A stretch of 9,505 nt of DNA, taken from positions 1 to 9,505 of the forward strand of contig JAUZPX010000074.1 of the NCBI GenBank assembly GCA_030705695.1, read 5' to 3'. Made by a program: the position numbers and the translations under genes. The notes beneath the pieces were generated by a model. It saw only the letters and a program-made list of their open reading frames with translations. It was not told where the DNA came from and searched no databases. This stretch comes from Bacillota bacterium. Lineage in GTDB: Bacteria; Bacillota; Clostridia; Oscillospirales; Acutalibacteraceae. Numbering within the stretch: the stretch's first letter is position 1; every line of letters begins with the position of its first letter. Below are positions 1-6,283 of this stretch, piece by piece.

Positions 1-390
1 CCAAAAGAAACAACGCTTGTTTTGTTACTTGGACCACAAACAAAATTTGAAAATAATGAAAATAAATCATATGAAAACAAGCATGTTTTCAATAAATTAT
101 TGATTGAGAAGTCCAAAAAATTAGCTGATGAATTCGAAAATATAAAGTTGATTGAATTTGATAAATATATTAAATCTAAAAGTGACTTCACAAATTCACC
201 AAATCAATTTGCAAAAAGAGTGTATTTTGATTTAGCAAATGACATTATTAAAATTTTAGACAGTGAGCAAACTGATTATAAAAAATCAAAGTTTGAGGTA
301 GCTTTTTCAATATGCATTTCAGGGATTAAGTCATATCTTATAAAAATAAAGATTATTAAAAAATTGTCTAATTTATTATTGAAAAAATAG
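1..390 (+). CDS. SGNH-hydrolase-like protein of a surface-glycan cluster, 3' part only
   Basis: The reading frame is open from base 1, so the gene begins upstream of the window; a TTG at 22 is internal, not the start. About 129 C-terminal codons remain. The segment LLLGPQT, followed by a helical stretch and then a DF...F-K-R-V-Y-F-D-L-A pattern at about residues 66-83, resembles the C-terminal end of SGNH/GDSL-type proteins encoded in capsule or other surface-polysaccharide clusters. In that family the last conserved block usually reads N-H-F/Y before the V-Y helix; here it reads N-Q-F, so the catalytic-type histidine appears replaced by glutamine. The tail after about residue 90 is lysine- and isoleucine-rich. 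GC is about 24%, far below the following gene, which suggests a transferred glycan locus. It ends 11 bases before metA with no terminator between them. The family call rests on a fragment and is tentative. Confidence 0.5.
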   Translation, partial: PKETTLVLLLGPQTKFENNENKSYENKHVFNKLLIEKSKKLADEFENIKLIEFDKYIKSKSDFTNSPNQFAKRVYFDLANDIIKILDSEQTDYKKSKFEVAFSICISGIKSYLIKIKIIKKLSNLLLKK

Positions 391-401
391 AGGTGAGCAT
401 C

Positions 402-1322
402 ATGCCGATTAAAGTTCAAGACGATTTGCCGGCAACAAAAATATTAGAAAGTGAAAATATTTTTGTTATGTCATCAGATCGTGCTGCAAAGCAGGATATC
501 CGTCCACTCAAAATCTTGATTTTGAATCTGATGCCCACAAAAATCGAAACCGAAACTCAGCTTCTTCGTCTTTTGGGGAACAGTCCATTACAGGTCGATA
601 TTGAGCTGTTACAGACAGAAACACATACGTCTAAAAACACATCACCTCATCATCTGCTAAAATTTTATAAAACATTCGATGAGGTTAAAGACAACAAATT
701 TGACGGCATGATTATTACAGGAGCACCTGTTGAGCTGCTTCCGTTTCAGGAAGTTGACTATTGGGATGAGCTCACTAAAATCATGGAGTGGAGCATACAT
801 AACGTATATTCTGTTTATCACATTTGTTGGGGTGCTCAGGCAGGTCTTTATTATCACTTCGGCGTGCCGAAAACGATGTTGCCTTGTAAGCTGAGCGGTA
901 TATATCATCATGAAGTACTTAATATGCATCATCCGCTTGTTAGAGGATTTGATGATGCTTTCTATCTTCCGCACTCACGCTATACAGGTGTTGATGAATG
1001 CCAAATTGCAAAGCATTCAGAGCTAGAAATCCTTGCTATTTCAAAAGAAGCCGGAGTTTCTGTTATTGCGAATAAAAACGGCCGTCAGTTTTTTGTTCTG
1101 GGGCATGCCGAATACGATAGAGATACCCTTGCAAAAGAATATTTCCGTGATATAAATAAGGGCGAAAATCCCAGGGTGCCTGTCAACTATTTTCCTGATG
1201 ACAACCCTGCAAATATGCCGCCGATGACATGGCGCAGTAATGCAAACCTGTTTTTTACAAATTGGCTGAACTACTATGTTTATCAGCAAACGCCGTACGA
1301 TTTAAACGATTTGAAAGATTAG
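402..1322 (+). CDS. metA: Homoserine O-acyltransferase MetA, predicted acetyl-CoA type
   Basis: This enzyme acylates the hydroxyl of L-homoserine, the first committed step of methionine synthesis, in the cytoplasm. The 306-residue protein aligns end to end with MetA (E. coli 309 aa), with signatures MPIKVQDDLPA, RPLKILILNLMP, KIETETQLLRLL and the C-terminal NWLNYYVYQQTPYDL. It has the glutamine-amidotransferase-like fold with nucleophile Cys142 (ICWGAQA) and His235/Glu237 (GHAEYD); Lys163, Ser192 and Arg249 are also conserved. Residue 111 is Glu. From family work, Glu111 goes with acetyl-CoA and Gly111 with succinyl-CoA, so this is probably a homoserine acetyltransferase. The start is the ATG at 402, where the protein begins as MetA does, preceded by AGGTGAG at 391-397. 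A GTG at 393 lies inside that ribosome site. No S-box leader is visible; the gene seems to read on from the upstream gene. Confidence 0.97.
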   Translation: MPIKVQDDLPATKILESENIFVMSSDRAAKQDIRPLKILILNLMPTKIETETQLLRLLGNSPLQVDIELLQTETHTSKNTSPHHLLKFYKTFDEVKDNKFDGMIITGAPVELLPFQEVDYWDELTKIMEWSIHNVYSVYHICWGAQAGLYYHFGVPKTMLPCKLSGIYHHEVLNMHHPLVRGFDDAFYLPHSRYTGVDECQIAKHSELEILAISKEAGVSVIANKNGRQFFVLGHAEYDRDTLAKEYFRDINKGENPRVPVNYFPDDNPANMPPMTWRSNANLFFTNWLNYYVYQQTPYDLNDLKD

Positions 1323-1340
1323 AATATAGATATATTTGAT

Positions 1341-1380
1341 AAGGCTCCCCGATTATTAAAAAACCGGGAAGCCTTTATTT
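1341..1380 (+). terminator. Rho-independent terminator after metA
   Basis: The arm 1341-1351 (AAGGCTCCCCG) pairs with 1365-1375 (CGGGAAGCCTT), ten of eleven pairs matching with one C/A mismatch, around a 13-base loop. A T-rich run follows to 1380. It begins 19 bases after the metA stop and isolates metA from the regulator downstream. Confidence 0.85.
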
Positions 1381-1395
1381 GTATACAGACATATT

Positions 1396-1416
1396 ATTGA
1401 TTATTATATAATCAAT
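1396..1416. repeat. Perfect inverted repeat, possible operator
   Basis: The 9-base arms ATTGATTAT (1396-1404) and ATAATCAAT (1408-1416) are exact reverse complements around a 3-base spacer. The right arm contributes to the sequence ATTATATAA (1403-1411), which recurs at 1419-1427. The stretch is very AT-rich, so some symmetry is expected by chance, but a 9-base perfect arm in the leader of a DNA-binding protein gene fits an operator. Its function is inferred. Confidence 0.45.
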
Positions 1417-1450
1417 TCATTATATAACCTTTATTCTGATGATATTATAA

Positions 1451-1487
1451 CTCATATTATGATAAATGTCAACCATCATAATATAAG
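1451..1487. repeat. Inverted repeat upstream of the small XRE gene, possible operator
   Basis: The arms CTCATATTATGAT (1451-1463) and ATCATAATATAAG (1475-1487) match at 12 of 13 positions with an 11-base spacer. The repeat lies 56 bases before the regulator start at 1543, in the 160-base gap after the metA terminator. It could be the regulator's own operator or a transcript hairpin. I could not fix a promoter here because several -10-like AT hexamers compete. Confidence 0.45.
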
Positions 1488-1542
1488 TCACACACGGTTT
1501 AGATTTCGTTTAATAAACTTTATAATTGAGTGGGTGATAGTT

Positions 1543-1770
1543 ATGGATCAAAACCAAATTGAAAAATATAAGAAATTAGGATTAAACATTGCATATTATC
1601 GAAAAGCAAAAGGATATTCTCAGCTTCAAATGGCTGAGCTTCTTGGGATAGATCGTACCCATATGGGTAATATTGAATTAGCACGTTCAGGTGTTTCGCT
1701 TGATATTTTGTTTCGTTTATCTGACATACTTGAAGTAACGCCTGAAAAGTTTTTCGAATTTCGTTTTTAA
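1543..1770 (+). CDS. Small XRE-family helix-turn-helix regulator
   Basis: A 75-residue protein that is almost entirely one Cro/C1-type DNA-binding domain. Residues 8-22 form helix 1 (KYKKLGLNIAYYRKAKG). The helix-turn-helix follows at about 25-45 (YSQLQMAELLGIDRTHMGNIE), and the domain closes with LDILFRLSDILEVTPEKFF. There is no second domain for ligand binding or oligomerisation, so it probably binds DNA as a simple dimer, as compact phage-type or housekeeping regulators do. An in-frame ATG at 1459 would add 28 residues but starts inside the inverted repeat. The ATG at 1543 starts the domain properly and is preceded by a weak GGGTGA site at 1532-1537. The gene stands alone between metA and the convergent sigF. 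Its targets are unknown; the inverted repeats just upstream are the natural candidates. Confidence 0.85.
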   Translation: MDQNQIEKYKKLGLNIAYYRKAKGYSQLQMAELLGIDRTHMGNIELARSGVSLDILFRLSDILEVTPEKFFEFRF

Positions 1771-1776
1771 TTAAAT

Positions 1777-1839
1777 AGCAGTCGGCAACTGAAATGACCT
1801 TAAAAATTAACCGGTGCAATTCAGATTAAGTCGACTGCT
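1777..1839. terminator. Long hairpin between convergent xre and sigF, possible two-way terminator
   Basis: AGCAGTCG (1777-1784) is the exact reverse complement of CGACTGCT (1832-1839). Inside it, CTGAA (1789-1793) can pair with TTCAG (1820-1824). The outer stem is followed by a short T run on the plus strand and by ATTTAATT on the minus strand. Being the only sequence in the 70-base gap between two convergent genes, it probably ends both transcripts. The large loop makes this weaker than the other terminators here. Confidence 0.5.
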
Positions 1840-1840
1840 T

Positions 1841-2503
1841 TTAAACTGTTAATTTTTCTCGCAGTTCAAGCAAAATCTTCTTTTCTCGCCGTGATACCTG
1901 TACTTGCGTCATGCCAAGCTCTTTGGCAGTTTCCATTTGTGTATGGCTTTTAAAAAAGCGCAATACAATTAAAGAACGGTCGTTAGGTGGTAACTCGCCT
2001 ACGACTTGTTTTAGCGACAAAAGCTCACTGAGTTTTTCTTCAGGTGCGTCAACTGGGATATCGAGCTGTGCACCGTTTTCGTTTTCATCATCACTTGCTG
2101 TAAGCGATAACGGCAACTGTCCGGCACAAAGCGCCTCACTGACATCTGATGGAGAAACGCCCAAAATTTCGGAAAGTTCAGAAATTGTTGGCTCTCTGCC
2201 GTGCTCGGCAATGAATGCAGAGTTTGCTCGGTTTGTTTTAAGCGACAGTTCTTTTAAATTACGGCTGACTTTTACGGCACCGCCGTCACGAAATAACCGT
2301 CGAATTTCTCCTAAAATAACAGGAACTGCATATGTAGAAAACATTAACCCTCGGCTTTTATCAAAGTTGTCATATGCTTTTACAAGCCCTAGACAGCCTG
2401 CTCCGTAAAGGTCATCATATTCTATTCCGCGCCCTGTAAATCGCTTACAGCAGGCATGTACTAGCCCTAAATTATCATTAATGAATTCGTCACGGTTACT
2501 CAT
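1841..2503 (-). CDS. sigF: Forespore RNA polymerase sigma factor SigF (SpoIIAC)
   Basis: Directs RNA polymerase to the first forespore-specific genes after asymmetric division. The 220-residue protein has sigma region 2 at about residues 10-72 (YDDLYGAGCLGLVKAYDNFD, then FSTYAVPVILGEIRRLFRDG). The sporulation-sigma stretch GGAVKVSRNLKEL is at 74-86, region 3 runs to about 130, and region 4 (about 165-215) has the helix-turn-helix TQMETAKELGMTQVQVSR. Its identity as SigF rather than SigG or SigB rests on position: it is the third gene after spoIIAA and spoIIAB. It is shorter than B. subtilis SigF (255 aa) because about 30 N-terminal residues before region 2 are absent. The start ATG overlaps the spoIIAB stop by eight bases (ATGAGTAA) with only a weak ribosome site, so translational coupling is likely. 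Confidence 0.95.
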   Translation of the reverse strand: MSNRDEFINDNLGLVHACCKRFTGRGIEYDDLYGAGCLGLVKAYDNFDKSRGLMFSTYAVPVILGEIRRLFRDGGAVKVSRNLKELSLKTNRANSAFIAEHGREPTISELSEILGVSPSDVSEALCAGQLPLSLTASDDENENGAQLDIPVDAPEEKLSELLSLKQVVGELPPNDRSLIVLRFFKSHTQMETAKELGMTQVQVSRREKKILLELREKLTV

Positions 2504-2939
2504 TGTTTTTCGCCCGTCGGATAATTGATTTTTCCATGGTTATTGTTGTACCCTTACCGACTTTTGAATTAACACGAATTTTATCCATAAAGCTTTGCAT
2601 AACGGCAAAACCAAGCCCTGCACGCTCTCCGCCCATGGTTGTAAAAAGAGGTTCCATAGCCTCGTGTATATTTTCAATTCCGCAGCCTTTATCACGAATT
2701 TTTATTTGAATTTTGCCGCCCTCGATAATTCTTACTGTTATGTAGATTGTGCCCATTTCATATTTGTAGGCATGAACAATGCAGTTTGTTACCGCCTCTG
2801 AAACCGCAGTTTTTATATCCGCAAGCTCTGTGATAGTCGGATCCAATTGCAATACAAACGCCGAAACCACACTGCGTGCAAAACTTTCATTATTGCTCTT
2901 GCTCATGAAAGAAATATTTGTTTCATTTATAATTTTCAT
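2496..2939 (-). CDS. spoIIAB: Anti-sigma F factor and serine kinase SpoIIAB
   Basis: Binds SigF and keeps it inactive before septation. It is also an ATP-dependent kinase that phosphorylates SpoIIAA. The 147-residue protein is a single GHKL-fold ATPase domain: N-box SEAVTNCIVHAY at about 47-58 with Glu48 and Asn52, G1 box DKGCGI from Asp83, ATP-lid segment PLFTTMGGERAGLGF at 97-111 and C-terminal GKGTTITMEK. The segment NESFAR with Arg22 corresponds to the SigF/SpoIIAA contact arginine (Arg20) of B. subtilis SpoIIAB, and Glu105-Arg106 to its Glu104-Arg105. Length matches the family (146 aa in B. subtilis). Its start overlaps the spoIIAA stop as ATGA, with AAGGTGA upstream as ribosome site. 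Confidence 0.96.
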   Translation of the reverse strand: MKIINETNISFMSKSNNESFARSVVSAFVLQLDPTITELADIKTAVSEAVTNCIVHAYKYEMGTIYITVRIIEGGKIQIKIRDKGCGIENIHEAMEPLFTTMGGERAGLGFAVMQSFMDKIRVNSKVGKGTTITMEKSIIRRAKNNE

Positions 2940-3262
2940 TTTTTCACCTTTCCTTCGTTTGTTAAAACGCCCAGAGCGCCAAGTCCTGACAACGCCATAA
3001 TTCTTTCAAGATGTTCAGGAACGTTTATTACACGTAGTTTTCCGCCAAGAAGCTCCATTTGGCGGAATCTGCCCATAACAAGCCCTATGCCTGAGCTGTC
3101 CATGAACTGCACTTCTGAAAAGTCAAGATATAAAACAGCCGGCTTTATTTTTTCGGCTTCGCTGTCTATTTCTTCGCGCATTGCTTTTGCTGTGTGATGG
3201 TCAATTTCGCCCATAAGTTTTGCTGTTATTTTGCCATTTTCATGACTAATTTTTACACTCAT
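2936..3262 (-). CDS. spoIIAA: Anti-anti-sigma factor SpoIIAA
   Basis: A STAS-domain protein that, when unphosphorylated, attacks the SpoIIAB-SigF complex and releases SigF; SpoIIE dephosphorylates it in the forespore. The 108-residue product covers one STAS domain with GEIDHHTA at 18-25 and the phospho-acceptor loop FMDSSGIGL at 53-61. By alignment with B. subtilis Ser58, the phosphorylated serine is Ser56. MALSGLGALGVL near the C-terminus is the usual last helix. It is the first gene of the operon and has its own strong ribosome site GGAGGT (minus strand, 3268-3273) five bases before the ATG. Confidence 0.96.
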   Translation of the reverse strand: MSVKISHENGKITAKLMGEIDHHTAKAMREEIDSEAEKIKPAVLYLDFSEVQFMDSSGIGLVMGRFRQMELLGGKLRVINVPEHLERIMALSGLGALGVLTNEGKVKK

Positions 3263-3371
3263 TTTTGACCTCCGTTTTTTGCAAAATCCTTTTTACTATT
3301 TGTTAAGTATGAGAAAATAAATATGTTATTTAGAAATAAATACAGTATGCCCTATTTTTTTAAAAATATAC

Positions 3372-3405
3372 AAAAAAATCACCTAAATTATAGGTGATTT
3401 TTTTT
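3372..3405. terminator. Strong bidirectional-looking terminator between folC and spoIIA
   Basis: A perfect 14-pair stem joins 3372-3385 (seven A, then TCACCTA) and 3391-3404 (TAGGTGA, then T run) around the loop AATTA. It carries a T run on each strand. Reading leftwards it should end the folC operon transcript about 30 bases after the folC stop, which means spoIIA needs its own promoter between here and 3263. No plus-strand gene ends here, so the rightward tract may be incidental. Confidence 0.85.
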
Positions 3406-3425
3406 ACAAATTTTCGCATATTTTG

Positions 3426-3434
3426 TTGTCGAAT
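3426..3434. promoter_or_regulatory. Spo0A-box-like sequence at the folC/spoIIA gap
   Basis: TTGTCGAAT contains the Spo0A core TGTCGAA (3427-3433) and touches the last base of the folC stop. Known spoIIA operons are activated by phosphorylated Spo0A, which makes the position sensible. However, it lies about 165 bases from the spoIIAA ATG, and the terminator hairpin stands between. A 7-base core occurs about once by chance in a window this long, counting both strands. In the 3263-3371 leader I see no convincing SigH (GAAT-type) or sigma-A promoter. Confidence 0.3.
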
Positions 3435-4708
3435 CAATAGAAGAATAAACTTCGGATTTCCGCAGCCAGATATAATGAGCCAAAAACAACAACTGCTCCG
3501 TTACTTTCTTTCGCCATTTGCAAGGCTTGTTTAAATGCACTTGACGGATTACTGTCGCAAATTACGTTTTCAAACAACGGCAAAGCAAGCTTAAAAAGTG
3601 CATCACAACACATTTTACGTGGATTATCCGTTTCTGTTATTATTAGTGTGTCAAATAAGCGTTCAATAACTTTTAATGAGGAGCTTACATCTTTGTCGTT
3701 AAGCATTCCGACAAAGCCAAAGACTTTTTTACCGTCCAAATAATCGTTAATGACACTTTTAAGTGCTAACATACCGCCCTCATTGTGGGCGCCGTCAAGT
3801 AATACAAGCGGGTCTTGCATTAAAACTTCCATTCGAGCAGGAATTTTTGCTTTTTTAAAGCCGTCTGTCAATGAAAAGTCGCTTATCTTATAGCCGTTAT
3901 TACGAAGAACTTCCAATGCTTTTATTGCTGTTTTTGCGTTTTTAATTTGATGCATACCGAGAAACGGCAGAAACAGCTCATTGTTTTTGTAACGCAAAAG
4001 AGTTCCATTTAAACTTTTTTCAAGTATTTCAAGCATAATTTCATCTGCAAAATACAAACTATTTTCTTTAGCAAAAGCTGTTTGTTTAATAATCTGATTA
4101 ACGCATTCTTCTTGCCTAAAAAATACAGTATTGCCGTTATGCTTAATTATTCCTGCTTTTTCAAACGCAATTTTTTCGATTGTATCGCCAAGAATATCCA
4201 TATGGTCAAGGCTTATTGATGTGATTACGGAGGTTTCGGGGGTAGTTATAACATTTGTGGAATCAAACCGTCCACCAAGCCCTGTTTCAAGTACAACGAT
4301 ATCGCAATTTTGGCGTGAAAACCACAGAAAAGCCATAGCGGTGATAAGTTCAAATTCAATAATGTTTTCACCGTTTTGCGCCATTTCGCAAATTTTTGAG
4401 AGCATCTCTTCTAAAAGGCATGCTAGCTCATCTTTTGGGATTAGCTCCTTGTTAATTTGTATGCGCTCACGGAAATCAACAATAAACGGCGAAGTATATA
4501 ATCCTGTTTTATACCCTGCGGCCGATAAAACCGAGGCAATAAGTGTGCATGTTGAACCTTTTCCGTTAGTGCCTGCAACATGAATGAATTTTAGTTTGTC
4601 TTGGGGATTGCCAAAATAATTTAAGAGCTTTTTAATTCGTTCAAGCCCTGGTTTCGGTGAAAATCTGGGCTGAGAATGTATCGTTGTTATAGCTTGTTCG
4701 TATGTCAT
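3434..4708 (-). CDS. folC: Folylpolyglutamate synthase / dihydrofolate synthase FolC
   Basis: Adds glutamate to folates (and possibly to dihydropteroate) using ATP, trapping folates in the cytoplasm for one-carbon metabolism. The 424-residue protein shows the Mur-ligase-type layout. The P-loop is GTNGKGST at 46-53, followed by YTSPFIVDFRERI at 71-83. GLGGRFDSTNV lies at 143-153 and SLDHMDILGDTI at 166-177. FEKAGIIK follows, with Lys184 at the place of the carbamylated lysine. The C-terminal domain has LLDGAHN at 303-309. B. subtilis FolC is 430 aa. I chose the ATG at 4708, with AAGGA upstream and four bases after the rsmI stop; an earlier ATG at 4729 would overlap rsmI and lacks family-like sequence. 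It is the last gene of its operon. Whether it also has dihydrofolate synthase activity cannot be told from sequence alone. Confidence 0.96.
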   Translation of the reverse strand: MTYEQAITTIHSQPRFSPKPGLERIKKLLNYFGNPQDKLKFIHVAGTNGKGSTCTLIASVLSAAGYKTGLYTSPFIVDFRERIQINKELIPKDELACLLEEMLSKICEMAQNGENIIEFELITAMAFLWFSRQNCDIVVLETGLGGRFDSTNVITTPETSVITSISLDHMDILGDTIEKIAFEKAGIIKHNGNTVFFRQEECVNQIIKQTAFAKENSLYFADEIMLEILEKSLNGTLLRYKNNELFLPFLGMHQIKNAKTAIKALEVLRNNGYKISDFSLTDGFKKAKIPARMEVLMQDPLVLLDGAHNEGGMLALKSVINDYLDGKKVFGFVGMLNDKDVSSSLKVIERLFDTLIITETDNPRKMCCDALFKLALPLFENVICDSNPSSAFKQALQMAKESNGAVVVFGSLYLAAEIRSLFFY

Positions 4709-4712
4709 TTTT

Positions 4713-5546
4713 TCATTCCTTATCGGCAATGATCTTATAAATTTCGCTTTTCTTTATGCCTGTTTCCGCAGCGGCAATTTTAGCAGCAGAAGCGGCTTTC
4801 TCACCGCTTTTAATTAAAGCGTTCGCTTTTTTCACAGCATCATCCAGTGTGAAGCTTTCTGTTTGTTTTGTAGGGGGTGTTCCCTCAATAACTAATACAA
4901 ATTCTCCTTTCGGAGGCGTTTCTTCATACAATACAGCTGCATTAGAAAGCGTTGTGCGAATAGTTTCTTCATGAATTTTTGTAATTTCTCGGACAAGCGC
5001 TATTCTTCTTTCGCCAAAAGCTGCATATAAATCAGTAAGAGTAGCATTAAGTTTATGTGGTGCTTCATAAAACACCATGGTGCGTGTTTCGCTTTTAAGC
5101 TCATTTAAGTGCTGCATACGGTTCTTTTTGTTCATGCTGAGGAAGCCCTCAAAAGTAAACCGCCCTGTAGGTAGGCCAGAGACAGCAAGAGCAGTTGTCA
5201 TTGCAGTTGGACCGGGGATAGACAAAACAGTAATGCCAGCTTCTGCACATTGTGCTACTAATTCCTGCCCAGGGTCAGAAATTGCGGGCATCCCTGCATC
5301 TGTGACAAGACCGCAGATTTCACCGCTCAGTATTCTGTTTATTATTATTTCACCTTTTATGTGCTTGTTATGTTCAAAATAACTTATCATTGGCTTTTTT
5401 ATTTCGAAATGATTTAGTAGCTTTACAGTAACACGGGTATCCTCGGCTGCTATAAAATCAATCTGTCTGAGCGTCTCAACAGCTCGAGGTGACAGATCCT
5501 GCAAATTGCCGATAGGAGTACCTATAACATATAAAATTCCGCTCAT
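4713..5546 (-). CDS. rsmI: 16S rRNA (cytidine1402-2'-O)-methyltransferase RsmI
   Basis: Uses S-adenosylmethionine to methylate the ribose of C1402 in the decoding centre of 16S rRNA. The 277-residue protein has the tetrapyrrole-methylase-like fold with all usual RsmI blocks: VIGTPIGNLQDLSPRA at 7-22, AAEDTR at 33-38, LVTDAGMPAISDPG at 80-93, SIPGPTAMTTALAVSGLP at 109-126, FEGFL at 132-136, FYEAPHKL at 159-166, REITKIHEE at 186-194 and KGEFVLVIEG at 213-222. A C-terminal Lys/Ala-rich tail (about 235-277) is the extra helical domain seen in this family. It overlaps trmN6 by four bases (ATGA), so the two are translationally coupled. In B. subtilis (yabB-yazA-yabC) a GIY-YIG gene sits between them; it is absent here. 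Confidence 0.97.
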   Translation of the reverse strand: MSGILYVIGTPIGNLQDLSPRAVETLRQIDFIAAEDTRVTVKLLNHFEIKKPMISYFEHNKHIKGEIIINRILSGEICGLVTDAGMPAISDPGQELVAQCAEAGITVLSIPGPTAMTTALAVSGLPTGRFTFEGFLSMNKKNRMQHLNELKSETRTMVFYEAPHKLNATLTDLYAAFGERRIALVREITKIHEETIRTTLSNAAVLYEETPPKGEFVLVIEGTPPTKQTESFTLDDAVKKANALIKSGEKAASAAKIAAAETGIKKSEIYKIIADKE

Positions 5547-6283
5547 AATCTATCATCCTTGTAAATTCCGTATATAGACATCATTTCTTCTGAAAAACCG
5601 CCGTTTTCGTCTTCTATCATAAGTGTAGGAAGCATGACTAAACCGCCTTTTTTGCCACCACGCCGCCCCTCAATAAGGAAAAGCTTTGGCTCTTTTGCGA
5701 TTCGTTGTTGGACAAACCGTAGCCTTTTAGGCTCTAAATCAAATGAACGCATCATACTTATTGCTTCTAAAAGGCGTTCAGTGCGAAGGCACATGCAAAA
5801 GCGGCCGCCAAATTGCAGAAGTCTCGAAGCGCAGGATATAACGTCATCAAGAGTACAGCTATCCTCGTGCCGTGCTGTTTTTTTCGATTCAGATGGGTTT
5901 ACAATGCCGCTGTTCGCCGCTTTATACGGAGGATTGCATACAACAAGTGTAAAAGCACCTGCGGGCAAAAGATTATTTAAATTCCGCAAGTCCTCATGTA
6001 GTACAGCAATACTCTTTTCAGCGAGATTGTGTTTTACAGACCTTTTTAGCTGATCCACCGCATCTTCCTGAATTTCTACAGCAATAGTTTGGACTGTCGG
6101 GTTATCACGAAACCATAAAAGAGGAATCGTTCCGCAGCCGCTTCCGAGTTCAATTGCATTTTCACTTGGCTTTGGTGCTGCAAAATTTGCAAGCAAAATT
6201 GTATCGGTATTGAACTTATGGGTAGGAGATACGATTACTTCTATACCGCTGCCCAAAGGTTCAAGTTTTTCGTTAGGATTCAT
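5543..6283 (-). CDS. trmN6: tRNA1(Val) adenine(37)-N6-methyltransferase family protein TrmN6 (YabB-like)
   Basis: A Rossmann-fold, S-adenosylmethionine-dependent N6-adenine methylase; E. coli TrmN6 modifies A37 of tRNA1(Val). The SAM-binding motif ELGSGCGTIPLL is at 45-56, followed by AVEIQEDAV at 68-76 and the adenine-methylase motif VVCNPPY at 114-120. N-terminal THKFNTDTILLA (21-32) is typical of the YabB/TrmN6 group, and ARHE at 137-140 precedes a long helical segment. Three ATG codons lie in a row at 6283, 6286 and 6289. The one at 6283 is preferred because GAGGA (minus strand, 6292-6296) is then eight bases away and the 246 residues match the family (245 in E. coli). It overlaps the upstream phosphatase gene by 11 bases. 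The exact target tRNA in this organism is not evident. Confidence 0.9.
   Translation of the reverse strand: MNPNEKLEPLGSGIEVIVSPTHKFNTDTILLANFAAPKPSENAIELGSGCGTIPLLWFRDNPTVQTIAVEIQEDAVDQLKRSVKHNLAEKSIAVLHEDLRNLNNLLPAGAFTLVVCNPPYKAANSGIVNPSESKKTARHEDSCTLDDVISCASRLLQFGGRFCMCLRTERLLEAISMMRSFDLEPKRLRFVQQRIAKEPKLFLIEGRRGGKKGGLVMLPTLMIEDENGGFSEEMMSIYGIYKDDRL

Noticed and set aside
393..401. GTG at 393 as the metA start
   Set aside because: It lies within the AGGTGAG ribosome site; the ATG at 402 gives the family's N-terminus MPIK.
1..401. SAM riboswitch (S-box) ahead of metA
   Set aside because: metA is preceded directly by another coding region; no leader with S-box pairing is present in the window.
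657..974. 105-codon open frame on the minus strand
   Set aside because: Antisense to the catalytic core of metA, which is clearly the real gene.
1459..1542. Longer start for the small XRE gene
   Set aside because: The extra 28 residues come from the inverted-repeat leader and do not resemble a domain; the ATG at 1543 starts the fold properly.
1911..2408. 165-codon open frame on the plus strand
   Set aside because: It lies wholly antisense to sigF, is serine-rich as antisense frames often are, and has no ribosome site or known motif.
4131..4583. 150-codon open frame on the plus strand
   Set aside because: Antisense to folC; no motif or ribosome site of its own.
4709..4729. Upstream start for folC at 4729
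   Set aside because: It would overlap rsmI and add seven residues before the usual N-terminus; the ATG at 4708 has AAGGA at good spacing.
5634..6053. 139-codon open frame on the plus strand
   Set aside because: Antisense to trmN6; basic, low-complexity translation with no recognisable domain.
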